A stretch of 64,000 nucleotides of DNA from Streptomyces sp. NRRL WC-3626 (lineage in GTDB: Bacteria > Actinomycetota > Actinomycetes > Streptomycetales > Streptomycetaceae): contig NZ_JOCA01000012.1 of the NCBI RefSeq assembly GCF_000718785.1, positions 131,942 to 195,941 of the forward strand. The letters are read 5' to 3'. The position numbers and the translations under genes were made by a program. Each line of letters opens with the position of its first letter. The stretch's first letter is position 1. The notes beneath the pieces are model-generated. The model did no database searches. It was given only the letters and a program-made list of their open reading frames with translations, and was not told the DNA's origin. Of the stretch, positions 1 to 7,074 are shown one piece after another.

Positions 1-455
1 AGGCGGCGCCCTTCGTGCAGGGCCGCGGCGAGGCGTGCGGCGGGGCGGCCGACGAGTGTGACGACCTGGACGTCCTCCACGGGCCAGCCGAGGCGGGCAC
101 AGGCGTGGGAGACGGACGAGGGATGCGGCAGAACACGCACCATGCCGGGGCCGAGCACCTCGGTGAGGGTGCGTCCGATGCCGTAGAACATGGGGTCGCC
201 GCTGGCCAGGACGGCGATACGGCGATCCGTGTGCGCGGCGAGCAGGCCGGGGACGGCCGGCCGCAGCGGGGAGGGCCAGGGCACACGCTCGGCGGCGCAC
301 TCCGGCGGCAGCAGACCGAGCTGACGCGGACCGCCGACGACGACCTCCGCGTCGAGCAGGGCCCGTCGTGCCGCGTCTGGCAGTCCGTCCCAGCCGTCGG
401 CGCCGATCCCGACGACGAGCACGGCGGCGGTCGGTGCGGATCGGGCGGCGGTCAC
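1..455 (-). CDS. cobL: Precorrin-6Y C5,15-methyltransferase, N-terminal part (cut by window edge)
   Basis: Reading from a GTG at 455, the frame begins VTAARSAPTAAVLVVGIGADGW, which is the CbiE-type tetrapyrrole methylase start. It continues with the SAM-binding stretch VLASGDPMFYGIGRTL. CobL methylates precorrin-6Y at C5 and C15 and decarboxylates it in corrin ring synthesis in the cytoplasm. Only about 151 residues are present; the rest, including the CbiT half of the fusion, lies beyond the left edge. No cobalamin riboswitch is visible in the short space upstream of the start. The family call rests on motif recall and is fairly secure; the exact start is less certain. Confidence 0.8.
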   Translation of the reverse strand, partial: MTAARSAPTAAVLVVGIGADGWDGLPDAARRALLDAEVVVGGPRQLGLLPPECAAERVPWPSPLRPAVPGLLAAHTDRRIAVLASGDPMFYGIGRTLTEVLGPGMVRVLPHPSSVSHACARLGWPVEDVQVVTLVGRPAARLAAALHEGRR

Positions 456-552
456 GTATCGGTACCTCGGGATCGGGGCGGGCGTCGAGGAGGCACTCTA
501 CGGGGCGGCCGCCTGCGCGAAGCCGTTCGGGTGCACATCACCGGGGATCTTA

Positions 553-569
553 TTGCACACTGTTTGCAA
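553..569. promoter_or_regulatory. Candidate operator dyad between cobL and the tsaD paralogue
   Basis: TTGCA (553-557) and TGCAA (565-569) form an inverted repeat with a 7-base spacer. It sits in a locally A/T-richer patch about 30 bases before the tsaD-like ATG at 600. A third TTGCA-like half follows around 580. Spacing and position fit a repressor or activator site for the divergent cobL and tsaD-like genes. The arms are short, so chance is possible and no regulator is assigned. Confidence 0.3.
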
Positions 570-599
570 CAACTTATGTAGTGCAGGAAAGGGTGGGCG

Positions 600-1652
600 A
601 TGAGGTCTGCGGTGGTGCTGGGCGTCGAGTCGTCCTGCGACGAGACGGGCGCCGGTCTGGTCCGGGACGGTCGGCTGCTGGGGCACGCGGTGGCGTCGAG
701 CATGGACGAGCACGCCCGCTTCGGCGGAGTGGTGCCCGAGATCGCCTCCCGCGCCCACCTCCACGCACTGCGTCCGGTCGTCCTGAAGGCACTGGACGAG
801 GCAGGGCTGCGGCTGTCCGACATCGGGGCGGTCGCCGTGACCACCGGTCCCGGACTGTCGGGGGCGTTGCAGGTGGGTCTCGCCGGTGCGAAGGGCATCG
901 CCTACTCGCTCGGCGTCCCTCTGTACGGCGTGCACCACCTGGCCGGACACGTCGCCGCCGACACACTGGAGCACGGCCCGCTGCCGAACCCGTGCATGGT
1001 GCTGATCGTCTCCGGCGGCCACACCTCGCTCCTCCTCGTCCGCGACCTCGCCCGGGACCGGATCACGCACCTCGGGGACACGCTCGACGACGCCGCCGGG
1101 GAGTGCTTCGACAAGGTGGCGCGGGTCTTCGGGCTGCCGTATCCCGGCGGTCCGGCCATCGACCGGACAGCGCGAGCGGGGGATCCTCGCGCTGTCCCCT
1201 TCCCGCGCCCGCTCCCGGGGTAGTACGACTTCTCCTTCTCGGGGCTGAAGACCGCGGCGGCCCGCTGGGCCGAGGGTCACGCGGGACGTGAGCTGCCGGT
1301 GGCCGACGGCGCGGCCTCGCTCCAGGAGGCCGTCGCGGACGTGCTGACCCGCAAGGCGGTGGCCGCCTGCAAGGAGCACGGCGTGGACACCCTGGTCGTG
1401 GTCGGCGGCGTCGCCGCCAACTCGCGGGTGCGCTCGCTCGCCGAGGAGCGCTGCCGGGCGGCCGGGATCGAGCTGCGGGTGCCGCCGCTGCGGCTGTGCA
1501 CCGACAACGGCGCGATGATCGCGGCCGTCGGCGACCTCCTGGTCCGGGCGGGAGCCGAACCGGCGCCGCTGGACGTGTCGATCGACCCGTCGGCGCCGCT
1601 GGAGTACGCAGCCCTGCACCCGCTCGCCACCGGACGGACGGTGGCCGCCTGA
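600..1652 (+). pseudogene. tsaD/gcp-like tRNA threonylcarbamoyl transferase paralogue with in-frame TAG
   Basis: The frame from ATG 600 (good AAAGGG ribosome site) encodes [13 protein letters not shown], the HHLAGH metal ligands, SGGHTSL and [13 protein letters not shown]. These are all TsaD (Kae1/Gcp) hallmarks. At 1221-1223 a TAG interrupts it just after FPRPLPG. The same frame then continues with [15 protein letters not shown] and ends with [12 protein letters not shown], so both lobes of the ASKHA fold are intact around one stop. A few residues normally linking the lobes also seem missing. TsaD makes t6A37 in tRNA with TsaB/TsaE, which are not seen here, so this is probably a second, decayed copy. 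Readthrough or an assembly error remain possible. Confidence 0.75.
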
Positions 1653-2224
1653 TGAGCGCCGACATCCGCATCCACACGGACGCCCGACTGCTCGCACACA
1701 CCGACGCGCTGCGATCGGTCTACGTCGACGCCTTCTGCGCCCCGCCCTGGAACGAGGACGAGGGCCGGGCGACGGAGTTCGCGGACCGGCTGCCGACGAG
1801 CGTGGGGCGACCCGGGTTCACGGCCGCCACCGCCGTACGCGACGGGGAGACGATCGGCTTCGCCACCGCCTGGACCACCCCTGATCCCTTCCCCACGAAC
1901 AGCAGCTACCCACAGGTCACCGCCGGCCTCGGTCCCGCGTACACCGCGGACTGGCTGTGCGGCGCCCTGGAGGTCGACGAACTGGCCGTCCGTACCGCCG
2001 CCCGCGGCACCGGAGTCGCCCGTGACCTCCTCGAAGCGGTGACCGCGGACGCGCCCGACGGGCGGGCCTGGCTGCTGACCTGGGCCCAGAACCCGCGGGC
2101 TCTGGCCTTCTACCGCCGCCAGGGGTGGACGCAGGTCACCCACCCCGCCCCCGACGGCGAGGGCGTCGTCGTCTTCCTCGGCCCGCGCCACCCCGCCCGG
2201 CCTCTCGCCCCACTTCCCCTGTAA
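1652..2224 (+). CDS. GNAT-family N-acetyltransferase
   Basis: 190 residues. The ATG at 1652 overlaps the TGA of the tsaD-like frame (ATGA), so the two were translationally coupled. The acetyl-CoA fold is recognisable: the beta-4/alpha-3 stretch LEVDELAVRTAARGTGVARDLLEAV supplies the R/Q-x-x-G-x-G/A-type loop. The C-terminal ALAFYRRQGW is the usual last helix-strand of the family. The substrate cannot be deduced. The neighbours (a tsaD paralogue before, an alaS fragment after) suggest a translation-related or amino-acid-related target, but this is inference. Confidence 0.8.
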   Translation: MSADIRIHTDARLLAHTDALRSVYVDAFCAPPWNEDEGRATEFADRLPTSVGRPGFTAATAVRDGETIGFATAWTTPDPFPTNSSYPQVTAGLGPAYTADWLCGALEVDELAVRTAARGTGVARDLLEAVTADAPDGRAWLLTWAQNPRALAFYRRQGWTQVTHPAPDGEGVVVFLGPRHPARPLAPLPL

Positions 2225-2241
2225 GTCCCCGGAGCCCCGTC

Positions 2242-2310
2242 TTGCGTACCGCCGAGATCCGCCGCCGTTTCCTCGACTTCTTCGCCGAGCGCGGCCACAC
2301 CGTGGTCCCC
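2242..2310 (+). pseudogene. Fragment of alanyl-tRNA synthetase gene (first 23 codons)
   Basis: From a TTG at 2242 the frame reads LRTAEIRRRFLDFFAERGHTVV followed by P. This matches the very N-terminus of AlaS, whose family start is AEIR..FL.FF...GH..VPS. Homology stops at about 2310; the frame then runs into unrelated low-information sequence. Real AlaS is close to 880-900 residues, so this is a remnant or the edge of a deletion. It follows the GNAT gene by 17 bases in the same direction, implying the original operon was tsaD-GNAT-alaS. The break lies directly next to the arsenic locus. Confidence 0.6.
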
Positions 2311-2437
2311 AGGAACGGGACCACCGCTGTCCGGCTTGCAACCGGTACCTGGGTACAGGTCAGGAAGCGGTCGGGTCTGGCGGTGGAGCGCCTCGAGCTC
2401 CGTGTCGGCGAGCTCCGTGTCGACGTGCCGACGCTGG

Positions 2438-3793
2438 TCACGAGCCGCAGCAGCCGCCCGTCGTGGGCGGTCCGAGCTGGACGAGCCGGGGTTCGGGGGT
2501 GGCGCAGCAGCCGCCGTCGTCGGCCGGGGTGTCGAAGAGGCCCGCGCCGCCGCAGACGCCGGTCTCGGGAAGGGTGAGTTCGACGCGGTCGGCGGAGTCG
2601 AGGTCGCCCGCGATGGCGGCGGCGACGGAGCGGACCTGCTCGTACCCGGTCATGGCGAGGAAGGTGGGGGCGCGGCCGTAGGACTTCATGCCGACCAGGT
2701 AGATGCCCTGTTCGGGGTGGGAGAGTTCGCGGTGGCCGTGGGGGTAAACGGTGCCGCAGGAGTGCTGGTTGGGGTCGATCAGCGGGGCGAGTCCCACCGG
2801 TGCCTGGAGGCGCGTGTCCAGGTTCAGCCGGATCTCGGAGAGGAAGGACAGGTCGGGGCGGAAGCCGGTCAGCGCGATCACCTCGTCCACCGGGTCGAGG
2901 CGGCGGCCGTCCTCGCCCACCAGGACGACGCGTCCGTCACCGGCGCGCTCGAACGCCTCGGTCCGGAAGCCGGTGACCGCGTCCGCGTGCCCCTTGCCGA
3001 CAGCGGCCTTCGCGGCGAGGCCGAGGGCACCGCGGGCGGGCAACTGGTCGGCGGTGCCGCCGCCGAAGGTGGAGCCGGAGATGCCGCGGCGCAGGACCCA
3101 CACCGCGCGCGTGCCCGTGCCGTCCCCGGACTCGGCCAGCTCGGCGAGGTAGGCGAGCGCCGTGAACGCGGAGGCGCCGGAACCGATGACGGCCGTGCGC
3201 TTGCCCGCGTAACGGGCGCGGACGGCCGGGTTCTTCAGGTCCGGCACGCGGTACGTGATCCGGTCGGCCGCCGCCTTCTCACCGAGCGCGGGCAGGCCGC
3301 TGCCGCCGGCCGGGCCGGGCGCGGTCCAGGTCCCGGAGGCGTCGATCACCGCGCGGGCGAGGACACGCTCCTCGCGGCCGCCGGCGTGCTCGACGTGCAC
3401 GACGAAGGGCTGATCCTCGCGGCCGGCGTCGACGACACGGTCCCGGCCCGCTCGGGAGACACCGGTGACGACGGCCCCGGTGCGGACCTTGTCACCGAGG
3501 GCGTCGGCGAGGGGCCGCAGATACCGCTCGGCCCAGTCACCGCCGGACGGGTACGTCGCCGGGTCGGGGCGCGTCCAGCCGGTGGGGGCCAGAAGCTTCT
3601 CGGCGGCCGGGTCCACGACCTCACCCCAGGTGGAGAACAGCCGTACGTGACTCCACTCGCGAACGGCCGCACCGGCCTGTTCCCCCGCCTCCAGAACGAG
3701 GGGCTCGATACCGCGCCCGACGAGGTGGGCGGCCGCGGCGAGCCCGACGGGTCCGGCCCCGATGACGACGACAGGGAACTGCTGGGCGCTCAT
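2438..3793 (-). CDS. arsO: Flavin-dependent monooxygenase/oxidoreductase of the arsenic locus (ArsO-like)
   Basis: 451 residues from ATG 3793, preceded by AAGGAGACC. The N-terminus VVVIGAGPVGLAAAAHL is a Rossmann FAD-binding GxGxxG. A second nucleotide-binding site, RTAVIGSGASAFTALAYL, and ALTGFRPDL near the C-terminus follow the flavin-containing monooxygenase/thioredoxin-reductase-like pattern. The tail is unusually cysteine-rich (GGCCATPEP and GGCCGS as the final residues), possibly a metalloid-binding site. It is divergent from arsR and shares its operator region, so arsenic induction is likely. Streptomyces ars clusters often carry such a gene, called arsO; its reaction is not firmly established. 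Alternative: a generic NAD(P)-binding flavoprotein. Confidence 0.75.
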   Translation of the reverse strand: MSAQQFPVVVIGAGPVGLAAAAHLVGRGIEPLVLEAGEQAGAAVREWSHVRLFSTWGEVVDPAAEKLLAPTGWTRPDPATYPSGGDWAERYLRPLADALGDKVRTGAVVTGVSRAGRDRVVDAGREDQPFVVHVEHAGGREERVLARAVIDASGTWTAPGPAGGSGLPALGEKAAADRITYRVPDLKNPAVRARYAGKRTAVIGSGASAFTALAYLAELAESGDGTGTRAVWVLRRGISGSTFGGGTADQLPARGALGLAAKAAVGKGHADAVTGFRTEAFERAGDGRVVLVGEDGRRLDPVDEVIALTGFRPDLSFLSEIRLNLDTRLQAPVGLAPLIDPNQHSCGTVYPHGHRELSHPEQGIYLVGMKSYGRAPTFLAMTGYEQVRSVAAAIAGDLDSADRVELTLPETGVCGGAGLFDTPADDGGCCATPEPRLVQLGPPTTGGCCGS

Positions 3794-3825
3794 GATGCTC
3801 GGTCTCCTTGAAAGGTCACCTTGAT

Positions 3826-3876
3826 TCGACGTCTGTCGATACAGCCGAGCTTGCACCTCATATCGACGAGTGTCAA
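3826..3876. promoter_or_regulatory. Two tandem ArsR-type operator dyads
   Basis: Site 1 is TCGAC-N4-GTCGA at 3826-3839 (perfect). Site 2 is TCGAC-N4-GTCAA at 3863-3876 (one mismatch), placed 37 bp further on. Both lie in the 92-base gap between the divergent arsO and arsR starts. Site 2 ends 10 bases before the arsR ATG, so a bound repressor would block arsR initiation, while site 1 lies close to arsO. The pattern fits autoregulation by ArsR released by As(III)/Sb(III). Confidence 0.6.
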
Positions 3877-3885
3877 CATAGACGC

Positions 3886-4251
3886 ATGTCGAAGTCTGAG
3901 GTCGAGGAGCTGCCCGTACCGCGGGGCGGCGACGTCGTACCGTGCTGCCCGCCGATCACGGCCGGGGAGTTGTCGCAGGCGGACGCGGAGAGGATGGCCG
4001 CCATGTTCAAGGCGCTGTCGGACCCGGTGCGGCTGCGACTGTTCTCGAAGATCGCCTCCCACCCGGGCGGCGAGGCGTGCGTGTGCGACATCGCGGACGT
4101 CGGCGTCTCCCAGCCCACCGTCTCCCACCACCTGAAGAAACTCCGCGAGGCCGGCCTGCTCACCTCCGAGCGGCGCGGCACCTGGGTCTACTACCAGGTC
4201 GCCCCCTCCGTGGTGGCGGGCATGGCGGCACTGCTCGACGTACGCGACTGA
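3886..4251 (+). CDS. arsR: ArsR/SmtB-family metalloid-responsive repressor
   Basis: 121 residues from ATG 3886, chosen because it follows the operators and matches the usual family length; longer upstream starts would put coding sequence over the operators. The winged helix is clear: MFKALSDPVRLRLFSKI, then ACVCDIADVGVSQPTVSHHLKKLREAGL, with the beta-wing GTWVYYQV. The CVCD pair in the alpha-3 helix is the As(III) site of the ArsR branch. An additional CCPP lies near the N-terminus. It most likely represses itself and the divergent arsO, with arsC downstream (50-base gap) in the same transcript. Confidence 0.92.
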   Translation: MSKSEVEELPVPRGGDVVPCCPPITAGELSQADAERMAAMFKALSDPVRLRLFSKIASHPGGEACVCDIADVGVSQPTVSHHLKKLREAGLLTSERRGTWVYYQVAPSVVAGMAALLDVRD

Positions 4252-4301
4252 ACCCAGCCCCGGCCGCCGCCGAGTCCCCCTCACGATTCGGGAGCACCCC
4301 G

Positions 4302-4727
4302 ATGCCCGACACCCCCGGCACGAAGCCGTCCGTCCTGTTCGTCTGCGTCCACAACGCCGGCCGTTCCCAGATGGCCGCCGCCTGGCTGACCCACCTGGCC
4401 GGCGACCGTATCGAGGTCCGCTCCGCCGGCTCCGCGCCGGGTGCCGGGGTCAACCCGGCCGCCGTCGAGGCGATGGCCGAGGCCGGCATCGACATCTCCG
4501 CCGAGATCCCGAAGGTCCTCACCGTGGACGCGGTACGCGCATCGGACGTCTGCGTCACGATGGGCTGCGGCGACACCTGCCCGGTCTTCCCCGGCAAGCG
4601 CTACCTCGACTGGGCCCTGGACGACCCGGCCGGCCAGGGCGTCGAAGCCGTCCGCCCGATCCGCGACGAGATCAGAACCCGCGTGGAGGCCCTCATCGCC
4701 GAGATCGACGCCGAGCCCGACGTGTGA
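4302..4727 (+). CDS. arsC: Arsenate reductase, low-molecular-weight phosphotyrosine phosphatase fold
   Basis: 141 residues. The P-loop VCVHNAGRSQMA gives C-x5-R with the catalytic cysteine. VTMGCGDTCPVFPGKRYLDWALDDPAG carries two further cysteines used in the intramolecular thiol cascade and the DP-type general acid region. This class reduces arsenate to arsenite using thioredoxin or mycothiol. It follows arsR by 50 bases in the same direction. The arsenite product normally needs an exporter (Acr3/ArsB), which is absent from the adjacent sequence. Confidence 0.9.
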   Translation: MPDTPGTKPSVLFVCVHNAGRSQMAAAWLTHLAGDRIEVRSAGSAPGAGVNPAAVEAMAEAGIDISAEIPKVLTVDAVRASDVCVTMGCGDTCPVFPGKRYLDWALDDPAGQGVEAVRPIRDEIRTRVEALIAEIDAEPDV

Positions 4728-4796
4728 CCGGCGGGTGGAGGGGGCGAGGTCCGCACCCTCCGGTCGCCGCGGGGTGCCGATGCGCTCCGGGCGCGG

Positions 4797-6302
4797 TCAG
4801 TGGCTGCCGGTGAGCTCGCCGGTGAGGCGCGCGTGGAGGTCGGCGCTCGGGTCGTTCAGGCCGGTGATCCGCACCGTCTTGCCGCGCTGGGCGTATTTCG
4901 TCTCGACGGCGTCCAGCGCCGCGACCGAGGAGGCGTCCCAGACGTGGGCCCCGGACAGGTCGATGACGACCCTGTCCGGGTCGCCGGCGTAGTCGAACCG
5001 GCCGACGAGGTCGTTGGAGGAGGCGAAGAACAACTCGCCGGTGACGGAGTAGACGACCGTTCCGCCGTCCGGGTCGGTGACCGCGGTGACGTCGGCGAGG
5101 TGGGCGACGCGCCGGGCGAAGACCACCATCGCCGTGACGGAGCCGACGACGACGCCGATGGCGAGATTGTCGGTGGCCACCACACAGACGACGGTGACGG
5201 CCATGACGACGATCTCCCCGGCCGGCATCCGCTCCAGTGTCTTCGGGGCGACGGAGTGCCAGTCGAACGTCGCGAACGACACCATCACCATCACGGCGAC
5301 CAGGGCGGCCATGGGGATGTCGGAGACGACCGGCCCGAAGACGATGCACAGCACCATCAGGAACGAGCCCGCGAGGAAGGTCGACAGACGGGTGCGGGCG
5401 CCGGACACCTTCACGTTGATCATCGTCTGGCCGATCATGGCGCAGCCGCCCATGCCGCCGAAGAAGCCGGTGACGATGTTGGCGACGCCCTGGCCGATGG
5501 ACTCGCGGGTCTTGGAGGAGCGGGTGTCGGTGATGTCGTCGACGAGCTTGGCCGTCATCAGGGACTCCATCAGGCCGACCAGCGCCATGGCGAGGGCGTA
5601 GGGGGCGACGGTGGTCAGGGTGTCCAGCGTGAACGGCACGTCGGGCAGGCCCGGGACGGGGAGGGACGAGGGCAGTTCGCCCTTGTCGCCGACGGTGGGC
5701 ACCGCGATGCCGGCGGCCACGGTGATGACGGTCAGGACGACGATGGAGACCAGCGGCGCCGGTACCACCTTGGTGACCTTCGGGAAGAACACCATCAGCG
5801 CGAGCCCGCCGAGGATCAGCGGGTAGACCGCCCACGGCACGTCGTACATCTCCGGCACCTGGGCCATGAAGATCAGAACGGCGAGCGCGTTGACGAAGCC
5901 GACCATGACCGAACGCGGCACGAACCGCATCAGCTTGGCCACCCCCAGCGCGCCCAGGGCGATCTGGAAGACACCGGCGAGGATGACCGCGGCGACCAGG
6001 TAACCGAAGCCGTGCTCACGGTTCAACGGCGCGATGACGAGGGCGACGGCGCCGGTGGCGGCGGAGATCATCGCCCGCCTGCCGCCGACGACGGAGATCG
6101 TGACGGCCATGGTGAACGACGCGAACAGGCCGATCGCCGGGTCGACCCCGGCGATGATCGAGAACGAGATCGCCTCGGGAATCAGGGCCAGCGCGACGAC
6201 CAGGCCGCCCAGCACCTCGGTGCGCCAGACCTTCGGGTCGTTCAGCCAGTCGGGCTTGAGGCCGCGCAGCCGCGCGGCGGGGGACAGTACGGAGGAGGAC
6301 AA
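4797..6302 (-). CDS. SulP-family anion transporter with C-terminal STAS domain
   Basis: 501 residues. The first two thirds are about 10-12 hydrophobic segments with the SulP signature region EVLGGLVVALALIPEAISFSIIAGVDPAIGL. The last ~110 residues (VYSVTGELFFASSNDLVGRFDY ... VVIDLSGAHVWDASSVAALD) are a STAS domain with a potential serine switch. SulP proteins import sulfate, bicarbonate or similar anions; sequence alone does not decide which. The TTG start at 6302 lacks a strong ribosome site, so the true start may differ by a few codons. It is divergent from a merR gene with a MerR-type palindrome between, suggesting stress-regulated expression. Confidence 0.88.
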   Translation of the reverse strand: MSSSVLSPAARLRGLKPDWLNDPKVWRTEVLGGLVVALALIPEAISFSIIAGVDPAIGLFASFTMAVTISVVGGRRAMISAATGAVALVIAPLNREHGFGYLVAAVILAGVFQIALGALGVAKLMRFVPRSVMVGFVNALAVLIFMAQVPEMYDVPWAVYPLILGGLALMVFFPKVTKVVPAPLVSIVVLTVITVAAGIAVPTVGDKGELPSSLPVPGLPDVPFTLDTLTTVAPYALAMALVGLMESLMTAKLVDDITDTRSSKTRESIGQGVANIVTGFFGGMGGCAMIGQTMINVKVSGARTRLSTFLAGSFLMVLCIVFGPVVSDIPMAALVAVMVMVSFATFDWHSVAPKTLERMPAGEIVVMAVTVVCVVATDNLAIGVVVGSVTAMVVFARRVAHLADVTAVTDPDGGTVVYSVTGELFFASSNDLVGRFDYAGDPDRVVIDLSGAHVWDASSVAALDAVETKYAQRGKTVRITGLNDPSADLHARLTGELTGSH

Positions 6303-6524
6303 GGAGCCGGGTACCTGTCGTGCTCGGGCACGCCTGTGCCGGGACGGGAAGGAAAGGGGCGGGCCGCGCCGGTGGTGCGTCGGCTCGTCTCGCGGAGTCG
6401 GGGCGTCAGGGGGTCACGGCGGACAGGCGGCGGCGATCGACGCCATGGACTCGCGCACGCTCTCCCCTGCGAGAATCGGATCTTCGCCGGAGGCGCCATC
6501 GGCCCCGGCACGACAGCGGCAACT

Positions 6525-6544
6525 CTACCCTAACGTTAGGGTAG
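6525..6544. promoter_or_regulatory. Perfect 20-bp palindrome, MerR-type operator
   Basis: CTACCCTAAC at 6525-6534 is followed immediately by its exact reverse complement GTTAGGGTAG at 6535-6544. Continuous palindromes of this shape (CCCTAACGTTAGGG core) are typical of MerR-family sites lying between -35 and -10 hexamers with a long spacer. It is 33 bases upstream of the merR GTG and about 220 bases from the sulP start, so autoregulation is the first expectation and control of sulP is possible. Confidence 0.75.
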
Positions 6545-6577
6545 GGATCGGTTGGGCCGTACGCGGGAGGACACGTC

Positions 6578-6994
6578 GTGGACGACAGGCACATGCAGAT
6601 CGGCGAAGTCGCCGCGCGCACGGAGCTGTCCCTGCGCACCATCCGCCACTACGAGGAGACCGGCCTGGTCATCCCCTCGGCCCGCTCCCAGGGCGGCTTC
6701 CGCCTCTACACGGAGGCCGATGTCGCCCGGCTCATGGTCATCCGCCGGATGAAGCCGCTCGGCTTCACCCTGGACCAGATGCGCGACCTGCTGGAGGCCA
6801 CCGACCGCCTCGACGCGGCCGACGACACGCTCGACGCCGCTGAGCGCGACGCCCTGCTGGACCGCGTCCGCGCCTACCACCAGGCCGCCGCCGACCAGGT
6901 CGACAAACTACGCGTCCAGCTGTCCCGCGCCGAGGAGTTCGCCACCACCCTGAGCGCCCGGCTGGAGCAGACCGGGTCCACGGCCCGCTCCTGA
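6578..6994 (+). CDS. MerR-family transcriptional regulator
   Basis: 138 residues from GTG 6578 (GGGAGG 8 bases upstream); an internal ATG at 6593 is the alternative. The N-terminus MQIGEVAARTELSLRTIRHYEETGLVIPSARSQGGFRLYTEADVARLMVI is the canonical MerR winged HTH with RHYEE and GFRLY. A long dimerisation helix follows (residues ~75-130, RVRAYHQAAADQVDKL). No C-terminal cysteine cluster is present, so a metal sensor of the MerR/ZntR type is unlikely. The ligand is unknown. The perfect palindrome just upstream is the probable binding site. Confidence 0.9.
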   Translation: MDDRHMQIGEVAARTELSLRTIRHYEETGLVIPSARSQGGFRLYTEADVARLMVIRRMKPLGFTLDQMRDLLEATDRLDAADDTLDAAERDALLDRVRAYHQAAADQVDKLRVQLSRAEEFATTLSARLEQTGSTARS

Positions 6995-7074
6995 AGCACG
7001 GTGCCCCCTGGCCGTCGGCGGTGTGAAGGCGCCGGACATCGCGGTACCCGCCGCGCTCCCCGGCCGCCCGGCGG

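Noticed and set aside
456..599. Cobalamin riboswitch upstream of cobL
   Set aside because: The gap is only 144 bases and lacks a recognisable B12-box; only a short dyad was found.
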